A stretch of 64,000 nt of DNA from Oceanobacillus bengalensis. Lineage in GTDB: Bacteria > Bacillota > Bacilli > Bacillales > Amphibacillaceae. The stretch is from positions 46,231 to 110,230 of the forward strand of contig NZ_RBZO01000012.1 in assembly GCF_003628445.1 (NCBI RefSeq). Direction: 5' to 3'. Under the pieces are notes generated by a model. That model had not been told where the DNA came from, searched no databases, and saw only the letters and a program-made list of their open reading frames with translations. The translations under genes and the position numbers were made by a program. This document shows, piece by piece, positions 36,867-48,600 of the stretch. Positions within the stretch are counted from its first letter, which is position 1; every line of letters begins with the position of its first letter.

Positions 36867-36914
36867 AACTTAAACATAATTAAGGAATAACAAAGATGAA
36901 ATTACTATACAATA

Positions 36915-38822
36915 TTATTTATTATCTTCTTCTAATGACTGTTCAAAAAGATCAATTCTGGAAGCAGGAGGAACTAATACTGCTTTTTCTCTCTCATTAT
37001 CATCATTCAAGTTATCTTCCAAACTAGGTATTATCACTTGGTCTACAACATTTTTCGAGGCTTTACCAAGCGTATCATTAAAGAAGTAATCAACAAATGG
37101 TTTAATCTTTTCCTGCTCAAAGTTTTGATTTATTATTGCAGTTGTTAATTCATCTGTTGTTTTAACTAAAGGACCAGGAATAAAGTCGAAATAATTATAA
37201 TAAAAATCACGTTCCTCTATATACCGTTCTACATCAAATGCAAAAAATAACATTGGTTTATCTAATAAAGCAAACTCAAAACAAACAGATGAATAATCTG
37301 TTACAAGAATATCAGTAATGAGTAATAAATCATTTACTTCACGATAACTGCTAAAGTCATAAAAGAAATCATTATATTCATAAGGAATTGTAAGCGTGTT
37401 TTTTACAAATGGATGTATTTTAAAGAGAAATACATATTCCTCATGTAGCTCCTCATATAACTTCTTAAGGTTCAATATTTCAAATGGATAGAAGGCAGAA
37501 GTTTGCCCATTCCCACGAAATGTAGGTGCAAAAAGAATAACCTTCTTATTTTTTAAAAACGGATATTTGCTATGTAAAGTATTCGTAACGTATGATTTGT
37601 ATTCCTCGTCAAAGAAAATATCAGATCGAGGGACACCTGTAGAATATACTTTATCAATTGTTATACCAAAACCCTCGGCATAGTTTTTTCGAACTCCTTC
37701 ACTACTTACCACTGCCTTTGTGTAATTTCTGTGGTTTCTCGAACGAGGTGAAGGACCACCTGGGCGGCCAATACGACTATATCCAAATGTTTTAAAAGCA
37801 CCAGCTGCATGCCATACTTGAATCAAATCTGCATTCTTTCTAATATTTAAGGGATATATTAGAGGATAAAAGTCATCTAACAAGATAATTTTTGAAGTAG
37901 CAAACTGATAAGCTAATTTTACTAAATCAAATATAGTTTTTTTATCGTTTATTCTTTCCTTAAACATAAACTTAATATCTAATCCTAGACCTCTTTTATA
38001 TAATTCCTCATAAACAAAGTATAAATTCCCATTAAGTTGTGACCGACTATCAGAAGCAAAAACAACTTTCTTTTTATTGATAGGAAATATACAAAAAATC
38101 ATATATAGTAGCTTAAAAAATCTTCTTTTAAATGCTTTAGTATTTTTCCCTTCTTTCGCAGAAGGCGCAACCATATCTTCAGGATTATATGATTGTAATA
38201 GTGTATTCTTTAACTTCAATGTCTTACTATGCTCATTAAAGGAAATAACTAAGTTATATTTCAATACCTTCTTTGCAGAAAAATTCTCTAGTTTGGTATT
38301 AAGAATATTGTTCTTCATAAACTGTTTTACGTTCGATATCGGAAAAATCTTCTCATATTTGATATTATCTCTATCATTGGGAAGCTGTTCTAATTTAATA
38401 TAGACATTATACTCCCCGGATAATAAGGGTCTGCCATTATGTATGGTTGATAAATCAACGATTCCACGGAACCCACTTAATAAGTCTAAATCTTCCTTAA
38501 TAAACTCCTCTTGGTTGTATGTCATGTTTAATAGCTTACAGTTCTCTAACGGAACCTCAATTGTATTTAGTTTAATAATTTCCTCATCGGATAGCTCACT
38601 GCTCTCCTCATTTTTTTTTCGATATTCATTAATATCTATTCCAGATACAATTAATAATGTTTTTCTAATTCTATCTTCAGCAAAAGTTCTTATACCATGA
38701 AATGAAGCGTATCCTTCTACTTCAAGGTAAGGGCCATTTAGAGTTAGATTCGTTATATCACTTTTGACAATATCATGCGATATGACTTCAATGTCTCTTT
38801 GATCAATTGGTGATATAAACAT
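36915..38822 (-). CDS. tarL: CDP-polyol phosphotransferase, TarL/TarK-like polymerase
   Basis: The 635-residue protein joins an N-terminal domain of about 200 residues to a glycerophosphotransferase domain (PF04464). The catalytic segment QVWHAAGAFKTFGYSRIG lies near 340, a KIHPFV motif near 460 and TDYSSVCFEFALLDKPMLFF near 505-525. The long N-terminus and its position after tarI and tarJ resemble TarL/TarK, which polymerise ribitol phosphate from CDP-ribitol on the lipid-linked primer. A TagF-like poly(glycerol-phosphate) role is the alternative. GAAAGGGG precedes the ATG. Confidence 0.85.
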   Translation of the reverse strand: MFISPIDQRDIEVISHDIVKSDITNLTLNGPYLEVEGYASFHGIRTFAEDRIRKTLLIVSGIDINEYRKKNEESSELSDEEIIKLNTIEVPLENCKLLNMTYNQEEFIKEDLDLLSGFRGIVDLSTIHNGRPLLSGEYNVYIKLEQLPNDRDNIKYEKIFPISNVKQFMKNNILNTKLENFSAKKVLKYNLVISFNEHSKTLKLKNTLLQSYNPEDMVAPSAKEGKNTKAFKRRFFKLLYMIFCIFPINKKKVVFASDSRSQLNGNLYFVYEELYKRGLGLDIKFMFKERINDKKTIFDLVKLAYQFATSKIILLDDFYPLIYPLNIRKNADLIQVWHAAGAFKTFGYSRIGRPGGPSPRSRNHRNYTKAVVSSEGVRKNYAEGFGITIDKVYSTGVPRSDIFFDEEYKSYVTNTLHSKYPFLKNKKVILFAPTFRGNGQTSAFYPFEILNLKKLYEELHEEYVFLFKIHPFVKNTLTIPYEYNDFFYDFSSYREVNDLLLITDILVTDYSSVCFEFALLDKPMLFFAFDVERYIEERDFYYNYFDFIPGPLVKTTDELTTAIINQNFEQEKIKPFVDYFFNDTLGKASKNVVDQVIIPSLEDNLNDDNEREKAVLVPPASRIDLFEQSLEEDNK

Positions 38823-38837
38823 AGATACCGCCCCTTT

Positions 38838-39980
38838 CTATTTACTAATAAAATGAGTTACTATTCGTTTAGATACATCTTCTGTGTAATCAAAATTGTA
38901 TTTAATCATTCGAGTTGAATCAAAGAAATCATATTTCTCTATTGAATTTATCCATTGAATTAATTCATTACTACTCAATAAAACTTCACCATCTGATATT
39001 TTATGTATATCCTGATAAAACCCACGATTATGGAGGTATTCTTTAATATCAGGTATATAATGAGCCATCGGTCTTTTTAACAGTGCAAATTCAAATATTG
39101 AAGAGGAGTAATCAGTAATAAAAGCATCTGAAACAAGCATCCATTCATTGATAGAATACTCAGAGGCAATGATGATATTCGGGCATTCTTTAAGTTTTCC
39201 AAGCTCCTTTTTATCCATATAGGGATGTGCCTTAAAGATAATATATATATTATTATTTATTAATTTCGATATTTTTATTATGGTATTTGTCAATTCATCC
39301 TTCGACTCACTTTGTGTCCCTTTCGCCCTATACGTAGGAGCTATTAATATATTTACATTTTCCTCCTTTAGAAACGAGAAATCCCTATACATATACTCTA
39401 CCACTTCTTCTGACTTATCCTTATTATTAAATAAATCAACTCTTGGAATTCCTAAAGGGAAAATTCTATTTTGAGACATATTAAATGCCTCTGCATAGAA
39501 TGGGACAATATGTTTTGAGGTAACATAAACGTGTGTATAGTTGGAATGAATTGGTACCATTTTTATGTAATCCTTAGTGGGTCCAAATTTAGTTCCTACT
39601 GTGCTATGACCAAACTTTTTAAAAGCACCAGCAGCATGCCATAATTGGATGACCTTTAAGTCAATTCTTGGATGAACAAGATAAATAGGAAGATAGTAAT
39701 CATCAACAATTAAATAACGTGCATTAGATAATCGTACTATCTCTTTGAACAGTCGAAGATTCATCTTGTTTTCACCAACAACAAGATGAATCTTAGCATT
39801 AGGCATCTGTTTAATCAGTTCCTCATATATATATTCTAAATTTCCCTCTAATTCTTTTGTACGATATAAAGCAATTATCACTTTATTACTATCATGTTTT
39901 CTAAAAAACGAAAGAAAATTATAAATGCATCTGACTATAAATTTATATACATTAATATACAATTTCTTAAGAAGATGCAT
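38838..39980 (-). CDS. CDP-glycerol/ribitol phosphotransferase, TarF/TagB-like
   Basis: The 380-residue protein has a membrane-associating basic N-terminus and the TagF-family domain with QLWHAAGAFKKFGHSTVG, FKAHPYMD and TDYSSSIFEFALLKRPM. It may add the first or second polyol phosphate to the linkage unit, as TarF does, or prime the ribitol chain. Its AGGTGG site lies within the last codons of tarJ, so it is translationally coupled. It is shorter than the adjacent TarL-like protein because it lacks the extra N-terminal domain. Confidence 0.85.
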   Translation of the reverse strand: MHLLKKLYINVYKFIVRCIYNFLSFFRKHDSNKVIIALYRTKELEGNLEYIYEELIKQMPNAKIHLVVGENKMNLRLFKEIVRLSNARYLIVDDYYLPIYLVHPRIDLKVIQLWHAAGAFKKFGHSTVGTKFGPTKDYIKMVPIHSNYTHVYVTSKHIVPFYAEAFNMSQNRIFPLGIPRVDLFNNKDKSEEVVEYMYRDFSFLKEENVNILIAPTYRAKGTQSESKDELTNTIIKISKLINNNIYIIFKAHPYMDKKELGKLKECPNIIIASEYSINEWMLVSDAFITDYSSSIFEFALLKRPMAHYIPDIKEYLHNRGFYQDIHKISDGEVLLSSNELIQWINSIEKYDFFDSTRMIKYNFDYTEDVSKRIVTHFISK

Positions 39981-39981
39981 T

Positions 39982-41007
39982 CTAAATCATCCACCTCATA
40001 ATGGTCTTTCCCCAAGAATTAGACAAGTCACTTTCAAAAGCATTCGTCACATCAGATAATTTCTTCACATCATATACTTCACCGATCAACGTACTTAAAT
40101 AATTAACAACTTCTGGTTGTTCTTTGTATATATTGACAGTTCTTTGGAAGTCATCAGCCCCGCTACGACTACTACCTAACAATGTTAGTCCTTTCTCAAG
40201 TACCATTCTTGTATTCACTTCTATCGGGTATTCGCTAACTCCTAACAAACAAACCATGCCCTCTGGATTAATATGATCAATAATTTGTTCCACTGCATAT
40301 TGACTACCTTTTCCACCAGCACATTCAATTGCATGGTCAATTGTTAAATCCTCAGGTATATTATCAATTTTTATTGCCTCATCAACAAATGAAAACTGAT
40401 TTAGTTTATAGCCCGTTTTCCCAAAAATATATACTTTGCTATCTGGATACAATTTTTTCAATAACAGACATACAATATAACCTAAATTACCGTCACCCCA
40501 TACACCAAATGTTTCTCTTCTTAAATGAGCTTTTTTCTCAAATCTCGTCAGACAATGAACTGCAATGGTCACCAATTCCGTAAACGCTGCCACTTCCATT
40601 GTCATATCTTTAGGAAGCTTTATTATTCGATCGTGTGGTAAAAACACATAATCCTGCATAAATCCATCATAACCGCTAGATCTAAATTTAGATGACCTCA
40701 AATAATTTTCACCAATGAATGGATCTGTTTCTGTCGGCGCATTTGGAACCATTACTACTTTTGTACCTATATCTAATTTCCCTGTTGGGTCAAATACAAC
40801 CTCTCCAACACCTTCATGAATCAGGGACATAGGTAGCTTAGCCTTCATCGCTTCTTCGCCTCGTGTCCCAGTATAGTAACGTTGGTCAGCAGCACAAATT
40901 GAAAGATGTGTCGGGCGAATGACAACCTCTTCAGATATAATAGATTTATCTTTATAACTAATTTCGAATTGTCTTGCAGAAACTAGTCGATAAACTTGAT
41001 TTATCAT
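39982..41007 (-). CDS. tarJ: ribulose-5-phosphate reductase TarJ
   Basis: The 341-residue protein is a medium-chain alcohol dehydrogenase of the TarJ/Bcs type. It has a possible zinc-site segment [28 protein letters not shown], and the nucleotide-binding [19 protein letters not shown]. TarJ reduces D-ribulose-5-phosphate to D-ribitol-5-phosphate with NADPH and works as a pair with TarI. Its start overlaps the end of tarI by four bases, which supports coupled expression. Confidence 0.93.
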   Translation of the reverse strand: MINQVYRLVSARQFEISYKDKSIISEEVVIRPTHLSICAADQRYYTGTRGEEAMKAKLPMSLIHEGVGEVVFDPTGKLDIGTKVVMVPNAPTETDPFIGENYLRSSKFRSSGYDGFMQDYVFLPHDRIIKLPKDMTMEVAAFTELVTIAVHCLTRFEKKAHLRRETFGVWGDGNLGYIVCLLLKKLYPDSKVYIFGKTGYKLNQFSFVDEAIKIDNIPEDLTIDHAIECAGGKGSQYAVEQIIDHINPEGMVCLLGVSEYPIEVNTRMVLEKGLTLLGSSRSGADDFQRTVNIYKEQPEVVNYLSTLIGEVYDVKKLSDVTNAFESDLSNSWGKTIMRWMI

Positions 41008-41717
41008 TTATCTAAACTCCCTTTAATAATTGCATTTGCAACCTTTAAATCGTACGGGGTAGTAACTTTGATATTAAAGATTTCACCCTGTACCAATTTG
41101 ACTGCTTCACCTTTTATTGAAAAGATTTTGCATGCATCGGTTAAAATTTCCTTTTCTTCTTCTGACAATTGAGAGTACAATTCTTTTAATTTATTCATGT
41201 TAAATGTTTGTGGCGTTTGACCTTGATACATGAAGTCACGTCTAGGTATATGAGAAATAAATTCATTATCTTCTGACTCAACAATCGTATCGATGGCAGG
41301 GATTACAGTATCCACTGCACTATGAACTTGTCCTTGTTCAATATTATCTTGGATGATACGGTGGGTTAGAAACGGACGTACAGCATCATGTGTAACAAGA
41401 ACATCATCCTCTGTTAAATCATGACTATCCTCAATAAATTCAATAATATTCATAATCGTTTCATTACGATTGCTTCCACCTTCAACAACTACAACTTTTG
41501 GTAGATCTACATTATATTTTTGCAAAATATCATTCGTATAATTTATCCATTCTTTAGGAGTACCAATAATAATTTTTTCAAATCGATTATTTAGGATAAA
41601 CTTTTCTACTGTATGAATGAGAATTGGTTTTTCGTTTAACAAAAGGAATTGCTTTGGCATCGGGACGTTTCCCATACGTGTACCTTTCCCACCAGCCAGA
41701 ATACCTGCATATATCAT
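41004..41717 (-). CDS. tarI: ribitol-5-phosphate cytidylyltransferase TarI
   Basis: The 237-residue protein is an IspD-like nucleotidyltransferase with [20 protein letters not shown] at the N-terminus, [23 protein letters not shown] and a PQTFN segment. TarI makes CDP-ribitol from CTP and ribitol-5-phosphate. An IspD role is argued against by the directly following tarJ. It is the first gene of the tarI-tarJ-transferase-tarL transcript and shows that ribitol phosphate is a teichoic acid component here. Confidence 0.93.
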   Translation of the reverse strand: MIYAGILAGGKGTRMGNVPMPKQFLLLNEKPILIHTVEKFILNNRFEKIIIGTPKEWINYTNDILQKYNVDLPKVVVVEGGSNRNETIMNIIEFIEDSHDLTEDDVLVTHDAVRPFLTHRIIQDNIEQGQVHSAVDTVIPAIDTIVESEDNEFISHIPRRDFMYQGQTPQTFNMNKLKELYSQLSEEEKEILTDACKIFSIKGEAVKLVQGEIFNIKVTTPYDLKVANAIIKGSLDK

Positions 41718-41920
41718 ATTTCGACACCTCTCTATTTTAAATCCTAATAGATATTATACCATCAGTATAATTATTTGTTAAACCTTTGTAAAAGCAATTG
41801 TAGAAAAATGTTAAATTATGTCTCAATTTGTATATATTGTGAAATAGGGCCTAAGTTTGCTTTTAGTATCCACTTTTTTGCCGTTCATATACTTAACTAT
41901 ATTTATTCCCATCAAAATAA

Positions 41921-41954
41921 GAGGCTGTCGACCTAAATGATTAGGGACACCCTC
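41921..41954 (-). terminator. imperfect terminator after rfbB
   Basis: GAGGCTGTC and GACACCCTC form an interrupted outer stem, with inner CCTA/TAGG pairing. On the minus strand TTATTTTG follows. It lies 18 bases after the rfbB stop and likely ends the rhamnose operon. Confidence 0.65.
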
Positions 41955-41971
41955 AATTTTAATATATAATA

Positions 41972-42997
41972 TTATTTCTTAAACGAATATTGTTTCTCAA
42001 AGTATTCTTGGTATTCCCCACTAAGAATATGTTTCCACCAGTCTTTATTTTCTAAATACCACTCAATTGTTTGAGCAATTCCAGTTTCAAAATTATATGC
42101 CGGTTTCCAACCTAACTCTTCCAGTTTAGTCGGGTCAATTGCATATCTTTTATCATGACCTAAGCGATCTTCAACAAATTCTATCAAGTCTTCAGATTTA
42201 CCTAATGTACTAATAATAGTTTTCACCACTTCTAGATTTGTTCTTTCATTGTGACCACCTACATTGTATACTTCACCGTCAACACCATTATGTAAAACTA
42301 AGTCTATAGCTGAACAATGGTCATATACGTGTAGCCAATCTCTGATATTTTTACCATCACCATATACAGGTACACTTTCATTATTTAATACTCTGGATAT
42401 TGTAAGTGGGATTAGTTTCTCAGGAAAATGATATGGCCCATAATTATTCGAACAACGAGTAATATTAATAGGTAAACCATATGTTTCATGATATGCACGA
42501 ACTAAAAGATCAGAAGATGCCTTACTTGCACTGTATGGACTATTTGGTTGAAGAGGTGTTTCCTCTGTAAAGAACTGTGAAGGATCAAAATCCAATTCAC
42601 CATAAACTTCATCAGTAGACACATGTAAGAATTTAGTTACACCAATTTGCTTAGCTGCATCTAATAATACTTGTGTTCCTAATACGTTTGTTTTAATGAA
42701 AATTTCAGGGTCAGTTATAGAACGGTCCACATGACTTTCTGCTGCAAAATGAATAACGTAATCAAATTTTTCCTTTTCAAAATGATTCATGATTGCTTCT
42801 CTATCTGCAATATCCGCTTTAATGAAATGGTAATTATCATTAGTTTCTATTTCTTTATGTTTAGTTAAATCACCAGCATAGGTTAATAAGTCTAAATTGT
42901 AAATATCATAATCCGGATATTTGTTCACCATATACTGAACAAAATTCCCTCCGATAAAACCAGCTCCACCTGTAACTACTACTTTCTTTTTCGCCAT
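41972..42997 (-). CDS. rfbB: dTDP-glucose 4,6-dehydratase RfbB
   Basis: The 341-residue short-chain dehydrogenase family protein has GGAGFIGGNF (10-19), the STDEVYG motif (127-133) and catalytic Tyr155/Lys159 in YSASK. It converts dTDP-glucose to dTDP-4-keto-6-deoxyglucose, using bound NAD+. It is the last gene of the rfbA-C-D-B operon, three bases after rfbD, with GAGGTGA upstream. The product dTDP-rhamnose would decorate a wall polysaccharide. Confidence 0.97.
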   Translation of the reverse strand: MAKKKVVVTGGAGFIGGNFVQYMVNKYPDYDIYNLDLLTYAGDLTKHKEIETNDNYHFIKADIADREAIMNHFEKEKFDYVIHFAAESHVDRSITDPEIFIKTNVLGTQVLLDAAKQIGVTKFLHVSTDEVYGELDFDPSQFFTEETPLQPNSPYSASKASSDLLVRAYHETYGLPINITRCSNNYGPYHFPEKLIPLTISRVLNNESVPVYGDGKNIRDWLHVYDHCSAIDLVLHNGVDGEVYNVGGHNERTNLEVVKTIISTLGKSEDLIEFVEDRLGHDKRYAIDPTKLEELGWKPAYNFETGIAQTIEWYLENKDWWKHILSGEYQEYFEKQYSFKK

Positions 42998-43000
42998 CTT

Positions 43001-43855
43001 TTATTTCACCTCGAAGTTTAATTCATTTAAATAATGTGCTAAAGAATCTTGCCATTTTGGTAACAGAGTGAACCCCTTGTTTTGTAGTTTTGATTTAGAT
43101 AGTCGAGAATTATTCGGTCTTTTAGCCCGAGTTGGATACTCTTCTGTAGAAATCGCATTGACTGTAACATTTTTGCCACTTTGCTTAAATATTTCCTCAG
43201 CAAAATCTGCCCAACTACAATATCCTTCATTTGAAGCGTGATATACACCATATTTTTCACTCTGTATCATTTCAATTAATAGTTTTGCTAAATCATACGT
43301 ATAAGTTGGAGATCCAAATTGGTCGCCTACGACATTTAATTCATCATGTGACTCCGACAGTCTTAGCATTGTTTTCACAAAATTATTGCCGTTCTTACCA
43401 AATACCCAAGAAATTCTAACAATAAATGAATCATTCAGCGTATCTCGAACAATTTTTTCCCCTTCAAATTTTGTTAAACCATAATAATTAATAGGATTTG
43501 CTTCGTCTGTTTCCTCAAACGGGGTATTACCTTTCCCATCAAACACATAGTCTGTACTAGTATATAAAAACTTTGCACCAAGTTCCTTTGCAACTTCAGC
43601 TAAGTTTTTTGTTCCGTCTACATTCACATTCCAGCAAGCTTCTCTTTCGTCCTCCGCTTTATCTACAGCTGTGTATGCTGCACAATGAATAATTGCATCC
43701 GGTTTTAACTTCTCAACATAATTATTGACTGCATCTCTATCCGTAATATCGAGTTCTTTACTTCCAACTCCGAACATTTCTAAGTTATGCTTCATGCCTT
43801 CTTGTACTACATCAAATCCAAGCTGACCTGTATAACCTGTTACTAATATTTTCAT
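43001..43855 (-). CDS. rfbD: dTDP-4-dehydrorhamnose reductase RfbD
   Basis: The 284-residue protein begins MKILVTGYTGQLG and has the YGLTKFEGE catalytic segment and SWVFGKNGNNFVKTML. ATG at 43855 is chosen because GGGGAG, which overlaps the rfbC stop, lies seven bases upstream. A frame from 43876 has no site. RfbD makes dTDP-L-rhamnose with NAD(P)H, the last step of the pathway. Confidence 0.96.
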   Translation of the reverse strand: MKILVTGYTGQLGFDVVQEGMKHNLEMFGVGSKELDITDRDAVNNYVEKLKPDAIIHCAAYTAVDKAEDEREACWNVNVDGTKNLAEVAKELGAKFLYTSTDYVFDGKGNTPFEETDEANPINYYGLTKFEGEKIVRDTLNDSFIVRISWVFGKNGNNFVKTMLRLSESHDELNVVGDQFGSPTYTYDLAKLLIEMIQSEKYGVYHASNEGYCSWADFAEEIFKQSGKNVTVNAISTEEYPTRAKRPNNSRLSKSKLQNKGFTLLPKWQDSLAHYLNELNFEVK

Positions 43856-43859
43856 ACAT

Positions 43860-44426
43860 TTACTCCCCATCCCCATACACGAAATTATTCTTTGCCTTAT
43901 CTAATGTTAGGGCATTTTTATCTTTTTCGGATAAAATGGGTTCAATATCTATCGGCCATTTAACACCGATTGTTGAATCATTCCAAAGGATTCCACTATC
44001 GCATTCTGGTGCATAGTCATTGTCGACTTTATATTGGACTTCGACGTCTTCTGTTATTGTCATAAAACCATGTGCAAATCCTCTTGGTATTAACAATTGC
44101 TTTTTATTTTCTGCAGAAAGCTCAATTCCATACCACTCGCCATAAGTAGGGCTACCCTTTCTAATATCAACTGCTACATCAAAGATTGTACCTCTTGTAC
44201 ATCTTACAAGTTTTGTTTGTGCTTTAGGATTAAGTTGATAGTGCAATCCCCTTAATGTTCCTTTCGCTGCTGAGTATGATTGGTTATCTTGAACAAAGTT
44301 TATATCAATTCCTGCTTCTCTTAAGTTCGTATCACTATGTGTTTCCATAAACCAACCACGATGGTCCCCAAATACACTCGGTTCAATTACTTTAACTCCT
44401 GGTAAACTTGTTTCTACAATTTTCAT
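43860..44426 (-). CDS. rfbC: dTDP-4-dehydrorhamnose 3,5-epimerase RfbC
   Basis: The 188-residue cupin-fold protein has FGDHRGWFMET near the N-terminus, the catalytic RGLHYQ motif, and PRGFAHGF. It epimerises dTDP-4-keto-6-deoxyglucose at C3 and C5. ATG at 44426 has AGGGG eight bases upstream, which is better than GTG at 44435. The gene follows rfbA closely. Confidence 0.96.
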   Translation of the reverse strand: MKIVETSLPGVKVIEPSVFGDHRGWFMETHSDTNLREAGIDINFVQDNQSYSAAKGTLRGLHYQLNPKAQTKLVRCTRGTIFDVAVDIRKGSPTYGEWYGIELSAENKKQLLIPRGFAHGFMTITEDVEVQYKVDNDYAPECDSGILWNDSTIGVKWPIDIEPILSEKDKNALTLDKAKNNFVYGDGE

Positions 44427-44437
44427 TAGATTCACCC

Positions 44438-45316
44438 CTAGTATTTAATGTCTCCTCTTGCAACTTTTAATAAGTATTGACCATATCCTGTTTTAGAGAA
44501 TATCTCTCCTGAATGAAGTAACTTTTCTTGTGTAATCCATCCATTCACATATGCTATTTCCTCTGGAGCAGAAATCTTAATTCCTTGATGTTCTTCAATC
44601 GTCCTCACAAAGTTTGTAGCATCGACTAAGCTTTCATGTGTGCCTGTGTCTAACCATGTATAACCACGTCCCAATAATTCAACATGAAGTTCGCCTAATT
44701 CTAAATATGCTTCATTGATAGAGGTTATTTCCAGCTCTCCACGTTTTGAAGGCTTAACGTTTTTAGCAATGTCTACAACACGATTATCATAAAAGTATAA
44801 CCCTGTAATCGCATAATTTGATTTAGGCATAGATGGCTTTTCTTCGACACTCATAACTTTGCCATCCTCGTCAAACTCAACAACTCCAAACCGTTCTGGA
44901 TCTGGTACATGGTATCCGAAAACTGTCGCACCAGTTTCCTTTTGGCTAGCACTAATAAGTTTGCTTCGCAAGCCGCTTCCATAATAAATATTGTCACCTA
45001 AAACCATTGCAACATTATCATCACCAATAAATTCTTCACCTAGTATAAATGCTTGCGCTAATCCCTCTGGTTTTTCCTGAACTTTAAATTGCAAATTCAC
45101 ACCAAATTGGGAGCCATCTCCTAATAATGCATTAAAACGTGGAATATCTTCTGGTGTAGAAATAATTAGTATATCCTTAATCCCAGCTAACATTAATGTA
45201 GATAAAGGATAGTAGATCATTGGCTTATCGTATACAGGGAGTAATTGTTTACTCGTTACCATAGTTAATGGATAGAGCCTTGTACCACTTCCGCCTGCTA
45301 AAATTATACCTTTCAC
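44438..45316 (-). CDS. rfbA: glucose-1-phosphate thymidylyltransferase RfbA
   Basis: The 292-residue nucleotidyltransferase starts [18 protein letters not shown] and has [28 protein letters not shown] [11 protein letters not shown] and TGLYFYD motifs. GTG at 45316 is preferred because AGGAG lies nine bases upstream; ATG at 45325 directly abuts that site and cannot use it. It makes dTDP-glucose and is the first gene of the rhamnose operon. Confidence 0.96.
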   Translation of the reverse strand: MKGIILAGGSGTRLYPLTMVTSKQLLPVYDKPMIYYPLSTLMLAGIKDILIISTPEDIPRFNALLGDGSQFGVNLQFKVQEKPEGLAQAFILGEEFIGDDNVAMVLGDNIYYGSGLRSKLISASQKETGATVFGYHVPDPERFGVVEFDEDGKVMSVEEKPSMPKSNYAITGLYFYDNRVVDIAKNVKPSKRGELEITSINEAYLELGELHVELLGRGYTWLDTGTHESLVDATNFVRTIEEHQGIKISAPEEIAYVNGWITQEKLLHSGEIFSKTGYGQYLLKVARGDIKY

Positions 45317-45542
45317 AAAAATCATCTCCTACTTTATTTGCTTTAAGAATGGGCTTTTGTGTTATCAGTCCATTCACTTTTGTCTATCGGCATATAGACT
45401 TTTCACTAAATCTACGGTATCTATGCGTGTCTAATTTAGTTTCTTTTATGGAAAACTATACCAGCATTATAATTCTTAGGTTATTATATCAAAAATGTAT
45501 ATAGCATGCATAACTTATCCTTCTTTGAATTTACTTATGTAC

Positions 45543-45582
45543 AAAAGGTGCATTTCGAGTGAACTCAAAATGCACCTTTTTT
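45543..45582 (-). terminator. terminator after ChW glucosaminidase gene
   Basis: AAAAGGTGCATTT pairs with AAATGCACCTTTT, extended by GAG/CTC around a TGAA tetraloop. T-rich tails occur on both strands. It separates the autolysin gene from the rhamnose operon. Confidence 0.88.
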
Positions 45583-45610
45583 CTTTACAATAACAATTTA
45601 GTTTTTACTT

Positions 45611-48600
45611 TTAATCCATAAATCGATAAAATTCATTTCTAAACAAATTTCCCTCTTTTATTACTGTTTCTCCATTAGTTACCTTTTCCTCTTCACTAGT
45701 AGAAGGTTGTGGTTCTGTTAGAATCGAAAATACACTCATTTTCATGTTCTTTTTAAGCTGAATGTAATCCCCAGAAACCCAACCAGTATCTCCATCAACA
45801 TGAACCTTATACCATCCACCATTCTTACCAATAATAGTTACTTGCGAACTTATAGGAAGTGTCTTGACAACACTATAAGATGTCTTCGGCCCGGATCTAA
45901 AGTTAAGTCTTGCCGTCGTAATGCCGATTTCACCTTCCAGTGTACGATCAAGGTCATATTGAGCATCACCTGTTGGCTTAGAAGATGCAGCTGGTTGATT
46001 TTTAAATTTAGGTACATCAAAGTTTAATACATAGGCGTCAAGTAGATTGTATATTTCCGCCATTCGATTAGTTTGTGATTCAGCCCAAGCTACATGGGTT
46101 GCATATTGATGTGTTGCTGGACTTGTTGGATTCCAGCGCATTTTATAAAGGGTGTTTTGCCCTTGATTAATATAACCATTAGCAATAAACTGGGAGCCAC
46201 CAATAATAGCGTCACTCACATTAAACCAGTTTTCTCGATAAGCTCTTACAGAACCTAGAATATTAGGGTCCTTATCAACCGCGCCTATACCAAAAACATT
46301 ATAAGTCTTTTTAATGTTCTTAGCTTCATCTCTATTAAACGTTTTATCTTCGGTTACTTTCCATGTACATCCACCACTACTAGTTGGTTTACATTCTACA
46401 ATAAACGTACCATTTGGTTGGAATGATACCCATTTATTGGAGCTCACCTCACCCACCTCTATCGTTCCATTCGATAAAATCGACGAACCGTTACCTGTTT
46501 CATGAAGGGCGTGGGAAATTAGGTACACTTCATTTATATTATATTTTTTACTAGCATCAATAAATGCCTGTGCTTTTCCAGAAAAAACACCTTTATCATT
46601 AAGAACCTTATTATTTAGATTTGTAGCACTTGATCCAGCAGGCTTGGATAGATTAAGAAATTGCAGATAACTACTGGAATCTTGTGAAAAATTATTGGGA
46701 TTGGCATAATACGCAACGAATTCCCTACTTGCAAACAAGAGGCCAGCACCATCAGCCTTAGGTCTATCTGAGATTGGCGTTATGGACATTTGCTTATTAA
46801 TCATATTAGAGAAATCAGTAGCATAATTCGTATAGTTTACAACTGTAGCTATTTTTTTGAATGCATCGTCTTTATTTACTGTTGCACCTTTATCCTTGTT
46901 AACTAACTTAATTTCAATAGATTCTAAGCGTTTCGATAGGCCTTGAGAACCTGCTTCCATTCCGTTCTTTGCCCAACCTAACCAACCAAAGCTTTGAACA
47001 TGCACACGATAATAAACATCATAGTGTTTGGCAATTTCACCAGTTAGATTGATTTTAATTGCCTCCATTCGTTTACTTTCTCCACTTGTTCCAGATGGTG
47101 CACCATTGGATACATTGTTCAACCAGCCCTTACTTTGCACGTGTGTGGAATATGAAATACCACCACTATAAGGAGCATCTTCTAAATCAATCTTAATCGC
47201 TTCTAATCGTTTTGCTTTACCAGTTGTTCCACTCATTTCCCCATCTGCAACAAAATCCATCCAACCATAAGTTTGAACATGTGTTGAATAATTTACAGAT
47301 AGACCTGTAACAAACGGTTCAGCTGTTGACCCAGGAGCTTTTCCACCTTTTTTGACTAAAACAATTTCTATGGCTTCCAAACGCTTGGATAATCCCGCTG
47401 TTCCAGCTTCTTCACCATTTCTAGCCCAGTCTAACCAACCAAATGTTTGTGCGTGGGCGCGATAATAGATATCGTAATGTTTTGCAATATCACCAGTTAA
47501 GCTTATTTTAATGGCTTCCATTCTTTTACCTTGTCCAGTAGTACCAGATGGATCATTATTGGACACACTTGGCAACCACCCTTTGCCTTGAACGTGAGTT
47601 GAATATGTGATATCCCCACTATAAGGGCTATCTTGTATATCAATTTTAATGGATTCTAAACGTTTGGCTTCTCCTTTAGTACCACTCATTGCCCCATTTT
47701 TAACTAGATCCATCCAGCCATGTGATTGTACATGGGTTGAGTAGGATACAGATGGTGCTGTAAGAAATGGCTCATCTGTAGAACCTGGAGCTTTTTCGCC
47801 TTTTTTAACTAACTTAATTTCAATGGCTTCCAAACGCTTAGCTAGTCCCTCTGTCCCAGCTTCTTGTCCATTTTTCGCCCAGTCTAACCAACCGAATGTT
47901 TGAGAGTGAACACGATAATACACATCATAATGTTTTGCAATATCACCAGTTAAGTCTATTTTAATGGCTTCCATTCGCTTGCCTTTTCCAGTTGTACCAG
48001 ATTGGATACCATTGGATACACTATTAAGCCATCCTTTACTTTGGATATGTGTTGAATATGTGATACCTCCACTAAAAGGAGAATTTTCTAAATCAATTTT
48101 GATTGATTCTAAACGTTTTCCTTTTCCTGTCGAACCAGAAGGTTCCCCATTAGAAACAGGGTCAATCCAACCACTTCCTTGCACATGGGTAGTGTAAGTA
48201 ATAGAAGGATTAGCTACATTCATCGCCATAGAACTTCTTGCCATTACTTTCGTAGAGTCTTTATCCGCTTTATCCTCAGAATCCTTTTCCACTTCAGTGG
48301 ACTCTTCTATTTCTTGCATATCTTCAGAAGAAGGTTTATCAATATCTTGTTTGTCTTCAACGGAATTTAAGTTATCATACTCTTCTTTTGTACTCTCTTT
48401 CTTTTTGCCATTTTCATCCGTTGAGTAGTAAGTTAATTCTTTATTGATTACGGTAGCATATTCATCCGTTGTTTTAACCTCTTCAATAGAAGTCCCGTTT
48501 TCATTTTCAGCCACAACTGTGACCTGATTATTTAGCTCAACAGGCTCTACTTCTTCAACTTCGAACGAATCAGATATGGCTAATCGATAATGAATACTTT

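Noticed and set aside
41004..41717. IspD of the isoprenoid pathway
   Set aside because: The sequence is related, but the overlapping tarJ and downstream polyol transferases identify it as TarI.
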